Assembly: GCF_937129435.1 (NCBI RefSeq) | Contig: NZ_CAKZNF010000016.1 | Span: 1-64,000 of the forward strand | Source: an uncultured Parasphingopyxis sp. | GTDB lineage: Bacteria > Pseudomonadota > Alphaproteobacteria > Sphingomonadales > Sphingomonadaceae | DNA length: 64,000 nucleotides | Direction: 5' to 3' | Shown: one piece after another, positions 1-9,533 of the stretch | Layout: each line of letters starts with the position of its first letter | Position numbering within the stretch: the stretch's first letter is position 1 | Position numbers and translations under genes: made by a program | The notes under the pieces: generated by a model | Seen by the model: only the letters and a program-made list of their open reading frames with translations | Database searches by the model: none | Told to the model about the DNA's origin: nothing

Positions 1-2
1 TA

Positions 3-612
3 TATGGCGCCGACGACGCTGCCATCCTGACCGCGCTCGGCCTCCACGCCCTCCAGCATCGGGGCCAGGAAGCGTGCGGGATCGCGACCCATGACGGATC
101 GCGTTTTCACATCGAGCGCTATCTCGGCCTGGTCGGGGAGAATTTCACCTCGCCCGACATGCCGCAGCGCCTGCCGGGCCGTGTCGCGATCGGCCATGCC
201 CGCTATTCCACGCAGGGTGCATCGGTCTTGCGCAATGTCCAGCCGCTCTTCGCGGATGTCCGCGGTGGCGGTATCGCCCTCGCCCATAATGGCAATCTGA
301 CCAATGCCCGCGTGCTGCGCGAGGAACTCGTCAGCCACGGCGCCATCTTCCAGTCGACCTCCGATTCGGAGGTCGTGCTGCATCTGGCCGCCCAGTCGAA
401 AAAGACCAAGCTGACCAATCGCGTCCTGCAGGCGCTCAAACAGGTCCAGGGCGCCTTCGCCTTCGTGGCGCTGGTCAATGACCGGCTGATCGCGGCGCGC
501 GACCCCTACGGTATCCGTCCGCTGGTCATGGGTTCGCTGGGCGATGCCGTGATCTTCGCTTCGGAAACCTGCGCACTGGACATGGTCGGCGCCACCTTCA
601 TCCGCGTCGTCC
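3..612 (+). pseudogene. purF: Amidophosphoribosyltransferase, N-terminal fragment (cut by the window start and by a junction at ~611-616)
   Basis: Frame 3 reads YGADDAAILTALGLHALQHRGQEACGI...GHARYSTQG...ALAHNGNLTNA...TSDSEVVLHL...RDPYGIRPLVMG...FASETCALDMVGATFIR, typical PurF glutaminase domain. Homology stops abruptly after FIRVVPP; the PRTase half is absent. Confidence 0.85.
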
Positions 613-1613
613 CGCCCCTGGCGCTCGCCCTCTTCCCGGGTCGCGGCGATCAGTGGGTCGAGCTTGCGGGTTTCGACGTCAAGGCGCTCGTAGAGCAGCC
701 CTTCCCTCAGTCCATAGGCGGATACGATCAGATTTCCGAGATTGGCCTGCTTGACGAGTTGAGAGAGGATAGCCGCGCCGTCCGTCAGGTTCGGAATACG
801 CTGCGAGGCGATTGAGGGAACGACCGACAGTTTCGACATGTCGATGCGGGCGAGCAGCCTGACCAGTGCTGCGGGTCGGTCTGGCTTCATCACATAATGA
901 TGGACGATCGGCAGCGGAAACTTGGTCCGGTGCATGTCGAGCCGCGCAAGCGCGCGCCATGAGCCGCCCACCAGATAGAGCGGTTTTCCCTCGCATTTGT
1001 GCACCCAGTCCGCCTGCTTCAGCGCCTTGGCAACGGCGCGTTTGAGCGCGCCCTTCTTCCGTTTTTCGCGCAGATCGGCAACGCGCAGGACACCGAGCGG
1101 AAAGGACACGGTTTCTCTGACCTCACCATTCTTGACGCGTGCCAGCTCCAGGCTTCCGCCTCCCAGATCGCCGACCAGGCCGTTTGCATCGGGAATTGCC
1201 GAAAGGACCCCCATGGCGGCGAGGCAGGCTTCGTCCTCGCCCGAAAGCAAGCGCACCGAAAGGCCGATCTGCTCCAGCATGGCGATGAAATCGCCGCCAT
1301 TGGGCGCATCGCGGACCGCCGCCGTCGCCACGGTGCGCAGGTCGGTGACGTCCATCGCTGTCGCCAGCATGCGAAAGCGGCGCAGCGTGACCATGGCATC
1401 CTCGATCGCCTCGTCGGAAAGCCCGCCATCCTCGCGCATCCGCTTGCCGAGGCCGATCATCACCTTTTCGTTGAAGAGGAAACTCGGCATCCGGCCCGGC
1501 CCGTCGAAGACGACGAGGCGGATCGAGTTCGACCCGATGTCGATGACGGCGACCCGCCCGAGGCCCGGGACGATCGGCGCCCTTGCCGGCGTAATATAGG
1601 AAACGGTCGCCAT
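613..1613 (-). pseudogene. ppx: Ppx/GppA family exopolyphosphatase, C-terminally truncated at the purF junction
   Basis: Reverse frame from ATG at 1613: MATVSYITPARAPIVPGLGRVAVIDIGSNSIRLVVFDG...DLGGGSLEL...SAYGLREGLLYERL...DPLIAATREEGERQGR, then antisense purF. Not in the ORF track because no stop occurs before the window start. Confidence 0.8.
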
Positions 1614-1707
1614 ATCAGCCCGTATCGTCTCCCCGGATCGCACGCATAGCGTTTCTCCCTCGGTGTAAACGAGTCTCTAGGCTGTAGGGTCCGTACCGGC
1701 CACCGGC

Positions 1708-3879
1708 TTATCCACGCCGCGCGACGCGGAGCTTTTTCGGCATCGATCCCTGTTCCTGCAGCGCCGCGCCGCGGCCCGAAAGCGAGGGGTTGGTCATGAA
1801 ATAGCGATGCAGGTTGAACGGCCGTCCCTGTGGCTCGACGCGGGTATAGTTGCCCTCGCCGTCAAGCTCCCAGCTCTGTTCATTGTCGATCAGGTTGGCG
1901 ACCATGACCTGATCGAGGATCTGAGCGTGGACAGTCTCGTTCTCGATCGGCATCATATATTCGACGCGGCGGTCGAAATTGCGGGGCATCCAGTCGGACG
2001 AGCTGATGAAGACCTTGGCCTTCTTGTTCGGCAGGTCGGCGCCATTGCCGAAACAGAAGATGCGGCTGTGTTCTAGGAAACGCCCGATCACCGATTTGAC
2101 GCGGATATTCTCGGACAGGCCGTCGATACCCGGCTTCAGACAGCAAATGCCGCGAATGACGAGATCGATCTGCACGCCGGCCTGGCTTGCCTCGTACAGC
2201 TTGTCGATGATCAACGGATCGACGAGCGAGTTCATTTTCGCCCAGACCGCGCCGTCGCGCCCAGCTTTCTCATGCGCGATCTCGTCGTCGATCAGCTTCA
2301 TCAGGTCATTGCGCATGTCGCGCGGGGCCATCGAGATCAGCTCGAAATTCTCCGGCTGCACATAGCCGGTGATGTAATTGAACAGCTGCGCCGCATCGCG
2401 CCCCGCCTTCGGGTTTGCGGTGAAGAAGCTCAAATCGGTGTAAATCTTGGCGGTGACGGGGTGATAGTTGCCGGTGCCGAAATGGCAGTAGCTGGTATAG
2501 CCCTCGCCTTCCTTGCGCACGACCGTCGTCACCTTGGCGTGCGTCTTCCACTCGATGAAACCATAGACGACCTGTACGCCCGCGCGTTCGAGCGCATTGG
2601 CCCAGAGCAGATTCTGTTCCTCATCGAACCGCGCCTTCAGTTCGACCACGGCGGTCACCGATTTGCCCGCTTCCGCCGCGTCGATCAGCGCGCGGATCAC
2701 CGCCGATTGTTTGCCGGCTCGGTAAAGCGTCTGTTTGATCGCCACGACATCGGGGTCGTCTGCGGCCTGTTTCAACAGCGCGACGACGACGTCGAAGGTC
2801 TCATAGGGGTGGTGGACGACGATGTCCTTCGCCTTGATCGCCGCAAAACAATCGCCGCCATGCTCACGAATGCGCTCGGGGAAGCGCGGGCTGAACGGCG
2901 TGAATTTGAGATCGGGCCGGTCTTCCTCGACCAGGAATTCGAGGTCGGCAATGCCGAGAAAACCGCTCGATTCGGCGACGATGGCGTCCTCGCCGCCCAT
3001 TTCGCGGCGGATCAGCTCGTCGAGCTCATCGGGAATATCGGCTTCGAGTTTGAGCCGGATGACACGGCCGCGACGGCGGCGCTTGATGGCGCTGCGGAAA
3101 TAGCGGACGAGGTCTTCGGCCTCTTCCTCGACCTCGATATCGCTGTCGCGGATGATCCGGAATCCGCCCTGCCCTTTGACCTCATAGCCGGGGAAGAGCA
3201 GCCCGGTAAAGCGGCGGATGATGGTCTCGATCGCGATGTAACAGGCAGTCTCGCCCGGCACGCGGACGAAGCGCGGCAAGGTCGTCGGCAGCATCAGCAA
3301 TTCGCGGATGGGCGCGCCATCGGACTTGCGCTCCAGATCGAAAACGAGGCTCAGCCCTTTGTTCGGGATGAACGGAAAGGGGTGAGCGGGATCGAGCGCC
3401 TGCGGCGTCAGCACCGGAAAGATGTGCTCGCGAAAATGGTTTTCGAGCCAGGCATCGGTTTCCGGCTCCACGCCGTCCTGATTGAGGACATGGATATCGG
3501 CGTCGGTCAGAGCCGCGCGCAGTTCTTCCCAAACCCCCTGTTGCGTATCCATCAGCGAATTGACGCGCGTGGCGATCGCGCTCAGCTGCTGCGTCGGCGT
3601 CAGTCCGTCGAACGACCGCAGCTCGACACCCTGGAGTTGCTGGCCTTTGAGCCCCGCCACGCGGACCATGAAGAATTCGTCGAGATTGTTGCCCGAGATT
3701 GACAGGAAACGCAGCCGTTCGAGCAGCGGGTGCGCCGGGTTGCACGCTTCCTCAAGCACGCGTTCGTTGAACTGCAGCCAGGACAGTTCGCGATTGAAAT
3801 AGGTGTTCTCCGAGCCCGGTTCGGTCTCGATCTCACGCGAGAAATCCTCGGTGATATGCTCGGGATTATAGTCGTCCAT
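1708..3879 (-). CDS. ppk: Polyphosphate kinase 1
   Basis: 723 aa ORF: YFNRELSWLQFNERVLEEA, RDMRNDLMKLIDDEI, IRGICCLKPGIDGLSENIRVKSVIGRFLEHSRIF, SSSDWMPRNFDRRVE. Confidence 0.97.
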   Translation of the reverse strand: MDDYNPEHITEDFSREIETEPGSENTYFNRELSWLQFNERVLEEACNPAHPLLERLRFLSISGNNLDEFFMVRVAGLKGQQLQGVELRSFDGLTPTQQLSAIATRVNSLMDTQQGVWEELRAALTDADIHVLNQDGVEPETDAWLENHFREHIFPVLTPQALDPAHPFPFIPNKGLSLVFDLERKSDGAPIRELLMLPTTLPRFVRVPGETACYIAIETIIRRFTGLLFPGYEVKGQGGFRIIRDSDIEVEEEAEDLVRYFRSAIKRRRRGRVIRLKLEADIPDELDELIRREMGGEDAIVAESSGFLGIADLEFLVEEDRPDLKFTPFSPRFPERIREHGGDCFAAIKAKDIVVHHPYETFDVVVALLKQAADDPDVVAIKQTLYRAGKQSAVIRALIDAAEAGKSVTAVVELKARFDEEQNLLWANALERAGVQVVYGFIEWKTHAKVTTVVRKEGEGYTSYCHFGTGNYHPVTAKIYTDLSFFTANPKAGRDAAQLFNYITGYVQPENFELISMAPRDMRNDLMKLIDDEIAHEKAGRDGAVWAKMNSLVDPLIIDKLYEASQAGVQIDLVIRGICCLKPGIDGLSENIRVKSVIGRFLEHSRIFCFGNGADLPNKKAKVFISSSDWMPRNFDRRVEYMMPIENETVHAQILDQVMVANLIDNEQSWELDGEGNYTRVEPQGRPFNLHRYFMTNPSLSGRGAALQEQGSMPKKLRVARRG

Positions 3880-3936
3880 CGCACGGTTCTAATCCGAAAA
3901 CTGTTGCAGGTCGATGAAATCGCGCGGTGATGGCGA

Positions 3937-4545
3937 TCAACGATCTCGTGACGGCCGCAGTTCGTCCAATGCGTCGCGCGCCAACGCACGGCTGATTCGG
4001 CGGCCGCTTTCCATCGCGATCCGGTCCATCGCCTCGATCAGCCGAAACAGGCCGAAATGCGTGCGCTCCATACGGGTCAGCAAATAGTCGACGACATCGG
4101 GCCCGACATCGAGGCCGCGCGAGGCAAAGTGCCGGACAATCCTGCCACCGATCAGCATGTCGCTCGGTTCGCCGATCTCGACCTTGGGCGTTGCGGCCAT
4201 GCGCGATCGCAGGTCGGGCAACCGGATATGCCAGACCGGTGGCGGGGCGTTGGCGACGATAAGCAGCGGCTTGTGCTCGGCCTGGGCGCGGTTCCACGCG
4301 TGGAAGATCTCCTCTTCATCGCCCAGATCGGCGTCGTCGAAGACATCGCCGCCGCTTTTCCGCGCGAACAGTCGTGCCAGAGTCGAGCGGCCGGACTTGC
4401 GCGGCCCGGTCAGCAGGCTGATGCGAACCGGCCAGAGCGACCAGTGTTCGAGATGGCGGACGGCGTCCCGGTTGCTCTCGTCAAGGATGAAGGCATCGTC
4501 ATCCGCTTGATCGGGCCAATCGAGCGGTAGCGGGATCTGCCTCAT
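3937..4545 (-). CDS. DnaA-related / HdaA-like protein
   Basis: 202 aa RQIPLPLDWP...LLTGPRKSGRSTLARLFA...DVFDDAD...LPDLRSRMAATPKVEIGEP; sits upstream of ppk as commonly seen in alphaproteobacteria. Confidence 0.8.
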   Translation of the reverse strand: MRQIPLPLDWPDQADDDAFILDESNRDAVRHLEHWSLWPVRISLLTGPRKSGRSTLARLFARKSGGDVFDDADLGDEEEIFHAWNRAQAEHKPLLIVANAPPPVWHIRLPDLRSRMAATPKVEIGEPSDMLIGGRIVRHFASRGLDVGPDVVDYLLTRMERTHFGLFRLIEAMDRIAMESGRRISRALARDALDELRPSRDR

Positions 4546-5849
4546 TCGTCCTCGCTGCCGCCGCCCTCTTGCGCCGGAGGTTGCTGGGGAGTCGGTTGCG
4601 GTGGCGGGGCGGCGCGGCTGATACGCAGCGTCCCCGCTCCGCGCTGTACCTGGAACCCGCGTGCGGCCAACGCCGAGGCGAGTGCGTCGAGATCGCCGAT
4701 ATAGGTGACCTCCATCAGCGAAAGCCCGCCGATCGCCAGGCTCGATGTCGTGGCCGCGCGGACGCCCGGTGTGCCGCGGACGGCAGCTTCGGAGCTGCGA
4801 ACCGCATCGGCATTGGGCGTTGCGACCTGGATGGTATAGCGGCCCGTGGCCGTCGCCTGCTCGTCATTGACGGCTTCGGGCGGCGTGCGATCCGCAATAC
4901 TGGCTTCCATTTCTTCGAATTCGTCCTCGAGTTCCTCTTCGTCGATACCGAATTCAAACTGCAGCGACGGATCGGGGGTCAACCGGCCATCGGCAAGCGC
5001 CTGTCGGAACAGCTGGTCCATACGCTGAACCCCGGCATCGAGCAGCCGATCCAGGCTATCGGCATTGCGGACGCGGAGCGAAAACTGGCCGAGCTTGCGC
5101 CGGTCGGGACCATGATAGCCGATAAACGTGCCGGTCACCGGGCCGCCGGGATAGCTGTAGCGAAGGTGGACGACCGGGATGATAACGTCCGCAGCGCCAT
5201 AGGAATCGAGCAGGAAACGCCACCATCCCCGCCCGGGCCGCTGCGTCTGTCCGACGGTAAGCAGCAGCGGTGTCGGATTGGTTGCCGCGGCGCGCACATA
5301 GTCGATCGAGCTGTCGCCGGTGCGGAAGCGCACCCAGGCGCGCATCCAGGCGTTACGTTCCTCGAAGCTCTGCGGCGTGTTGCCGATCCACATGACGGGA
5401 ACGGTGAGCAGCGGCGGCGAGCGGCTGACCTGCCCGCGCGAACCCAGATACTGGCTGACGCGCGCACGGTCGAACATCACTCCGAGCCGCGCGACATAGC
5501 GCGTCGGGCCGATCTGTTCTTCCTCGATGATGATTCCCGAAACGATGCCGTCCAGTGCGCTGTCGCTGAGCGCGGGTGCGCCGCTCGCCGATCCGCCGGT
5601 CATTCGCGCGTAGAGCATTCGCCAGCCCTGCCGCTGTGCTTCCTCCCAGCCCTTGCGTTGCGCGTCGAACGCATCCTCGCCCGTGACATCGACGGTGATC
5701 CCGGTCACTTCGAAATTGCTCGAGCTGTCGGTCGAAACCCCTGTCTCGCTCCCGCCTTCGCCGCGCTGCGCCAGCACGAGCGATCCAGCGCCTGCGAGCA
5801 GCGCCAGAATTGTCAGCGTCGCGATGACGGGGCGGCGGAGGAAAAACAT
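4542..5849 (-). CDS. DUF2066 domain-containing protein with N-terminal signal/TM segment
   Basis: ORF 4542..5885; likely start MFFLRRPVIATLTILALLAGAG at 5849; overlaps the hda-like gene by 4 nt. Confidence 0.6.
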   Translation of the reverse strand: MFFLRRPVIATLTILALLAGAGSLVLAQRGEGGSETGVSTDSSSNFEVTGITVDVTGEDAFDAQRKGWEEAQRQGWRMLYARMTGGSASGAPALSDSALDGIVSGIIIEEEQIGPTRYVARLGVMFDRARVSQYLGSRGQVSRSPPLLTVPVMWIGNTPQSFEERNAWMRAWVRFRTGDSSIDYVRAAATNPTPLLLTVGQTQRPGRGWWRFLLDSYGAADVIIPVVHLRYSYPGGPVTGTFIGYHGPDRRKLGQFSLRVRNADSLDRLLDAGVQRMDQLFRQALADGRLTPDPSLQFEFGIDEEELEDEFEEMEASIADRTPPEAVNDEQATATGRYTIQVATPNADAVRSSEAAVRGTPGVRAATTSSLAIGGLSLMEVTYIGDLDALASALAARGFQVQRGAGTLRISRAAPPPQPTPQQPPAQEGGGSEDE

Positions 5850-5911
5850 GCGGTGTCTAATGGCGAGTTGGGGTTGGAAATCCAAGTGTAATGCGGCTAG
5901 TCGCTTGGCGC

Positions 5912-7018
5912 ATGAACGCCAAGCATAATCAGCCCGAACCCTATAGCTATGAAAAGGCCGGGGTGTCGATTGCCGCGGGAAATGCGTTGGTGAAGGCGAT
6001 CGCGCCGCTTGCTCGCGCGACGGCGCGTCCGGGCGCGGATGCCGATCTCGGCGGCTTCGGCGGCTTCTTTGATCCGAAGGCGGCGGGATATGCCGATCCG
6101 CTACTGGTGGCGGCGAACGATGGGGTCGGGACGAAGGTGAAGCTGGCGATCGATCATGACCGGCATGATGCGATCGGGATCGACCTGGTCGCCATGTGCG
6201 TCAACGATCTGATCGTGCAGGGCGCCGAGCCGCTCTTCTTTCTCGATTATTTCGCCACCGGGAAGCTCGACAACGGCGTCGCCGAACGGGTCGTCGCAGG
6301 GATCGCAGAGGGCTGCAAGATTGCCGGTTGCGCGCTGATCGGTGGCGAGACCGCGGAAATGCCGGGCATGTATGCCGCGGGCGATTACGACCTTGCCGGT
6401 TTCTGCGTCGGGGCCGTCGAACGCGGCGAGCAGTTGACGGGCGAAGGCATTGCGCCGGGCGATATGGTGCTTGGTCTCGCTTCGTCGGGCGTCCATTCGA
6501 ACGGCTATTCGCTGGTACGGCGTCTCGCCGCCGACAAGGGCTGGAAGCTCGACCGCCCTGCCCCGTTCGACCACGAAACGCTACTCGTCGACGCGCTGAT
6601 CGCGCCGACGCGAATCTATGTCAAATCTCTGCTGCCGCTGATCCGCGAGGGCCGGATCAAGGGGCTCGCGCATATTACGGGTGGCGGGCTCCTCGAAAAT
6701 ATCCCCCGTGTGTTGCCCGATGGCTGTCATGCCCGGATCGATACCGATGCCTGGGAGCAGACTGCGCTCATGGCCTTCCTACAGGCGCAGGGTAATATCG
6801 AGCCTGCCGAGTTGGCGCGCACCTTCAATTGCGGAATCGGCATGGCGTTGATCGTGGCGCCGGACATGGCCGATGACGTGGCGGCGGCGCTCGAGAGAGC
6901 CGACGAAACGGTCGAGCGTATCGGGACGATCGAAGCGGGGACGAAAGGCTGCACCGTCTCCGGCTCTGCCGACAGCTGGGCCGCGCTCGAGGACTGGAGC
7001 ACCACGCATAATGGCTGA
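5912..7018 (+). CDS. purM: Phosphoribosylformylglycinamidine cyclo-ligase
   Basis: [15 protein letters not shown]...[10 protein letters not shown]...[30 protein letters not shown]...[11 protein letters not shown]. Confidence 0.96.
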   Translation: MNAKHNQPEPYSYEKAGVSIAAGNALVKAIAPLARATARPGADADLGGFGGFFDPKAAGYADPLLVAANDGVGTKVKLAIDHDRHDAIGIDLVAMCVNDLIVQGAEPLFFLDYFATGKLDNGVAERVVAGIAEGCKIAGCALIGGETAEMPGMYAAGDYDLAGFCVGAVERGEQLTGEGIAPGDMVLGLASSGVHSNGYSLVRRLAADKGWKLDRPAPFDHETLLVDALIAPTRIYVKSLLPLIREGRIKGLAHITGGGLLENIPRVLPDGCHARIDTDAWEQTALMAFLQAQGNIEPAELARTFNCGIGMALIVAPDMADDVAAALERADETVERIGTIEAGTKGCTVSGSADSWAALEDWSTTHNG

Positions 7019-7976
7019 ACGCGCCCGCGTCGCCATTTTCATCTCCGGCCGCGGGTCGAACATGGCGGCGCTGATCTATGCCGCCAAGCACGAAGAGTGT
7101 CCGTTCGAGGTGGTGCTCGTCGCATCGAATGATCCCGAAGCGCGCGGAATCGCCTTGGCCCGGGCCGAAGGTATCGACACCTTCGTGCAAAGCCATAAGG
7201 GGCACGAGCGGGCCGCGTTCGACGAGATCATGGAGCATGCGGCGCGCGATGCCGGCGCCGATTACATCGTTCTCGCCGGCTATATGCGGATCCTGTCGGA
7301 GGCGTTCGTGTCGCGCTGGAAAGGGCGGATGCTCAACATTCACCCTTCCCTGCTGCCCAAATATCCAGGGCTCGACACCTATGCACGGGCCATTGAAGCC
7401 GGCGATTCCCTATCGGGTTGCACGGTCCACCTTGTTACCGGCGAGCTCGATAGCGGCCCGATCCTCGGACAGACCGAGGTGGCGATCCTGCCGGACGACA
7501 CGCCGGATCGGCTGGCGAGCCGGATCCTGATCGCCGAGCACCAGCTCTATCCGCGCGTTCTAGCCGATTATGTGTCGCGCGAGCTCGATCCGGATTGGCT
7601 CGTCCAGAAAGTCGGCGAACTGGCGCTGGAGCTGCCGGAAACGCACGCGCGAACCTCGCACGGTGCGCCCGGCTGGCGGGTGGGCACAGAGAAATCGGGC
7701 AAGTTCTTTGCCTATGTCTCGATCCACCATCATGGCGAGGAGACCGTCGCGCTGCTCGTCAAAACCAGCGGACCCGACGAAATGGCTGCACTGATCGAAG
7801 CCGAACCCGATCTCTACTACAAGCCCGCCTATTACGGGGCGTCGGGATGGATCGCAGTACGGCTCGACACCGGCACCGTAGACTGGGACCACATTGCCGG
7901 ATGGCTCCGGAAGAGTTGGAGCGCGGTTGCTCCAAAGAAGATCTCCGGGTTGATTGCTGTGGCGGAAGAGTTTTGA
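7011..7976 (+). CDS. purN: Phosphoribosylglycinamide formyltransferase fused to a C-terminal MmcQ/YjbR-like domain
   Basis: N-terminal [16 protein letters not shown]...AGYMRILS...[25 protein letters not shown]-terminal [21 protein letters not shown]...[19 protein letters not shown]...[13 protein letters not shown] resembles MmcQ/YjbR. One uninterrupted frame; start overlaps purM by 8 nt. Confidence 0.88.
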   Translation: MAERARVAIFISGRGSNMAALIYAAKHEECPFEVVLVASNDPEARGIALARAEGIDTFVQSHKGHERAAFDEIMEHAARDAGADYIVLAGYMRILSEAFVSRWKGRMLNIHPSLLPKYPGLDTYARAIEAGDSLSGCTVHLVTGELDSGPILGQTEVAILPDDTPDRLASRILIAEHQLYPRVLADYVSRELDPDWLVQKVGELALELPETHARTSHGAPGWRVGTEKSGKFFAYVSIHHHGEETVALLVKTSGPDEMAALIEAEPDLYYKPAYYGASGWIAVRLDTGTVDWDHIAGWLRKSWSAVAPKKISGLIAVAEEF

Positions 7977-7995
7977 AAATCTATAGCAAAAATCC

Positions 7996-8568
7996 TCAGC
8001 TTTGCTGCTTTCGCAATTTCAGTACAGCCACGACCAAGTAGAGCACTGCAACAAGCCCTGCCGATGATACGAGGATCGTATCAGCCAGACTACCACCCCA
8101 GCCGGAAATCCTAGAGCCTGCAATAGCCGTACAAATGACGATCACTCCGATGATCGCTCGCCAAGGGAGACGCGTCAGTGAAGGAAAATAATCCGAGCGG
8201 CGCGGACCAACGAGCGGTGCATCGCGCAGAAGACTGTCTCTGAAGGCTGCGAAAGCGCGGTAGGCCATGATTTGTCGAACAAAGACTGGCGCAATTCCGA
8301 TCAACATGATGGCCCAGATGATGCGTTGATCAGTCGCATTCTCTATGTCTATCAATACGACGATCACGACCAATGACACGATTGTCAAAAAGCTGATAAT
8401 CACTTGGCGCCAAAATGGCCAACCGGTCGGCAAAATCAATTCGCGATATCGGTCAATAAGCTGCTTACGTTGTTCAGCCGTGACGAGCTTCTTTCCGTCA
8501 GGCGTTGCGAGCAAAAAACCGTCCTCAACGGCCTCGAAACGAGCTTTGTAGAAGGCGATATAGTCCAT
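7996..8568 (-). CDS. Hypothetical multi-pass membrane protein
   Basis: 190 aa ORF with about four hydrophobic segments; no family recognised. Confidence 0.6.
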   Translation of the reverse strand: MDYIAFYKARFEAVEDGFLLATPDGKKLVTAEQRKQLIDRYRELILPTGWPFWRQVIISFLTIVSLVVIVVLIDIENATDQRIIWAIMLIGIAPVFVRQIMAYRAFAAFRDSLLRDAPLVGPRRSDYFPSLTRLPWRAIIGVIVICTAIAGSRISGWGGSLADTILVSSAGLVAVLYLVVAVLKLRKQQS

Positions 8569-8574
8569 TCGTTC

Positions 8575-8997
8575 CTAACCGACGATTTCATCCTCGTCGA
8601 AGAAGAAGGCGATCTCGATTGCGGCATTCTCGTCGCTGTCCGAGCCGTGAACGCTGTTGGCCTCGATCGACTCGGCGAAGGTCTTGCGGATGGTGCCTTC
8701 ATCGGCGTCGGCGGGGTTGGTGGCGCCCATGATCTTGCGGTTGCGGACGACGGCGTCTTCGCCTTCGAGCACCTGCACGACCACCGGGCCCGAGGTCATG
8801 AACTCGACGAGTTCGCCGAAGAACGGGCGTTCCTTGTGAACGGCGTAGAAGCCCTCGGCCTGTTCCTGCGTCATATGGATGCGCTTTGAGGCGACAACGC
8901 GCAGGCCGGCCTCTTCCAGCATCTTGGTGACGGCGCCCGTCAGGTTGCGGCGCGTGGCGTCGGGTTTGATGATCGAGAAAGTGCGTGTCACGGCCAT
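8575..8997 (-). CDS. ndk: Nucleoside diphosphate kinase
   Basis: [51 protein letters not shown]...[35 protein letters not shown]; 140 aa. Confidence 0.97.
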   Translation of the reverse strand: MAVTRTFSIIKPDATRRNLTGAVTKMLEEAGLRVVASKRIHMTQEQAEGFYAVHKERPFFGELVEFMTSGPVVVQVLEGEDAVVRNRKIMGATNPADADEGTIRKTFAESIEANSVHGSDSDENAAIEIAFFFDEDEIVG

Positions 8998-9085
8998 GGC
9001 GGCGAATGCTCCGAAAAAGTCTGAAGTTGGGGATTGCTGCGCCCGATAGGGGCAGATGTGCGCGCGTGCAAGCCTTCTTGGCGTC

Positions 9086-9523
9086 TTACGGGCCCTGCCG
9101 CCAGCGGCCGCCCTCGCGCTTCCAGTAGCGGGGCTCCGCATCGTCCTTGCCGGCAAGCGATCGCCATGCCTGGCGCGCCTCGTCGAGCGTTGCATTGTCG
9201 AACAGGTAGAAGACACGCTCGAAACCGAGTGCTTCATCGCGCCAATGGCCGTCCGCGATCATCGCGAACCTAGCGCCATTGGGCGCGTCGACGGCATCCG
9301 AGAGGAGGATCGGCTGGTTCGCATCGCCCTTCCCTTTCGACTGCGCGTGCGGGAGGTACGAGGCCGGGTCACGCGTCCAGAGCTGCTCGTCGAGCAGCGC
9401 ACGCAAGCGATCGTCGCCGCAGATCAGCAACAGCCTCTCGCCCGTTTCCAGCACTTTCTCGGCCAGCTGCGGTACGACATCCTCGATCGGTGTACCGGCA
9501 AGTTCATAGAAATCGACCTGCAC
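9086..9523 (-). CDS. holC: DNA polymerase III subunit chi
   Basis: GTG start [35 protein letters not shown]...[23 protein letters not shown]; downstream of pepA. Confidence 0.85.
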   Translation of the reverse strand: MQVDFYELAGTPIEDVVPQLAEKVLETGERLLLICGDDRLRALLDEQLWTRDPASYLPHAQSKGKGDANQPILLSDAVDAPNGARFAMIADGHWRDEALGFERVFYLFDNATLDEARQAWRSLAGKDDAEPRYWKREGGRWRQGP

Positions 9524-9533
9524 GCGCCCGCGA

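Noticed and set aside
159-815. 218-aa ORF as a novel intact protein
   Set aside because: It is a chimera: internal PurF sequence followed by antisense ppx read through the junction.
2272-3702. 476-aa ORF on + strand opposite ppk
   Set aside because: GC-rich antisense mirror ORF; composition is Asp/Arg/His-rich with no recognisable domain, while the opposite strand is clearly ppk.
4569-5891. 440-aa ORF on + strand opposite the DUF2066 gene
   Set aside because: Antisense mirror ORF in high-GC DNA, no domain signature.
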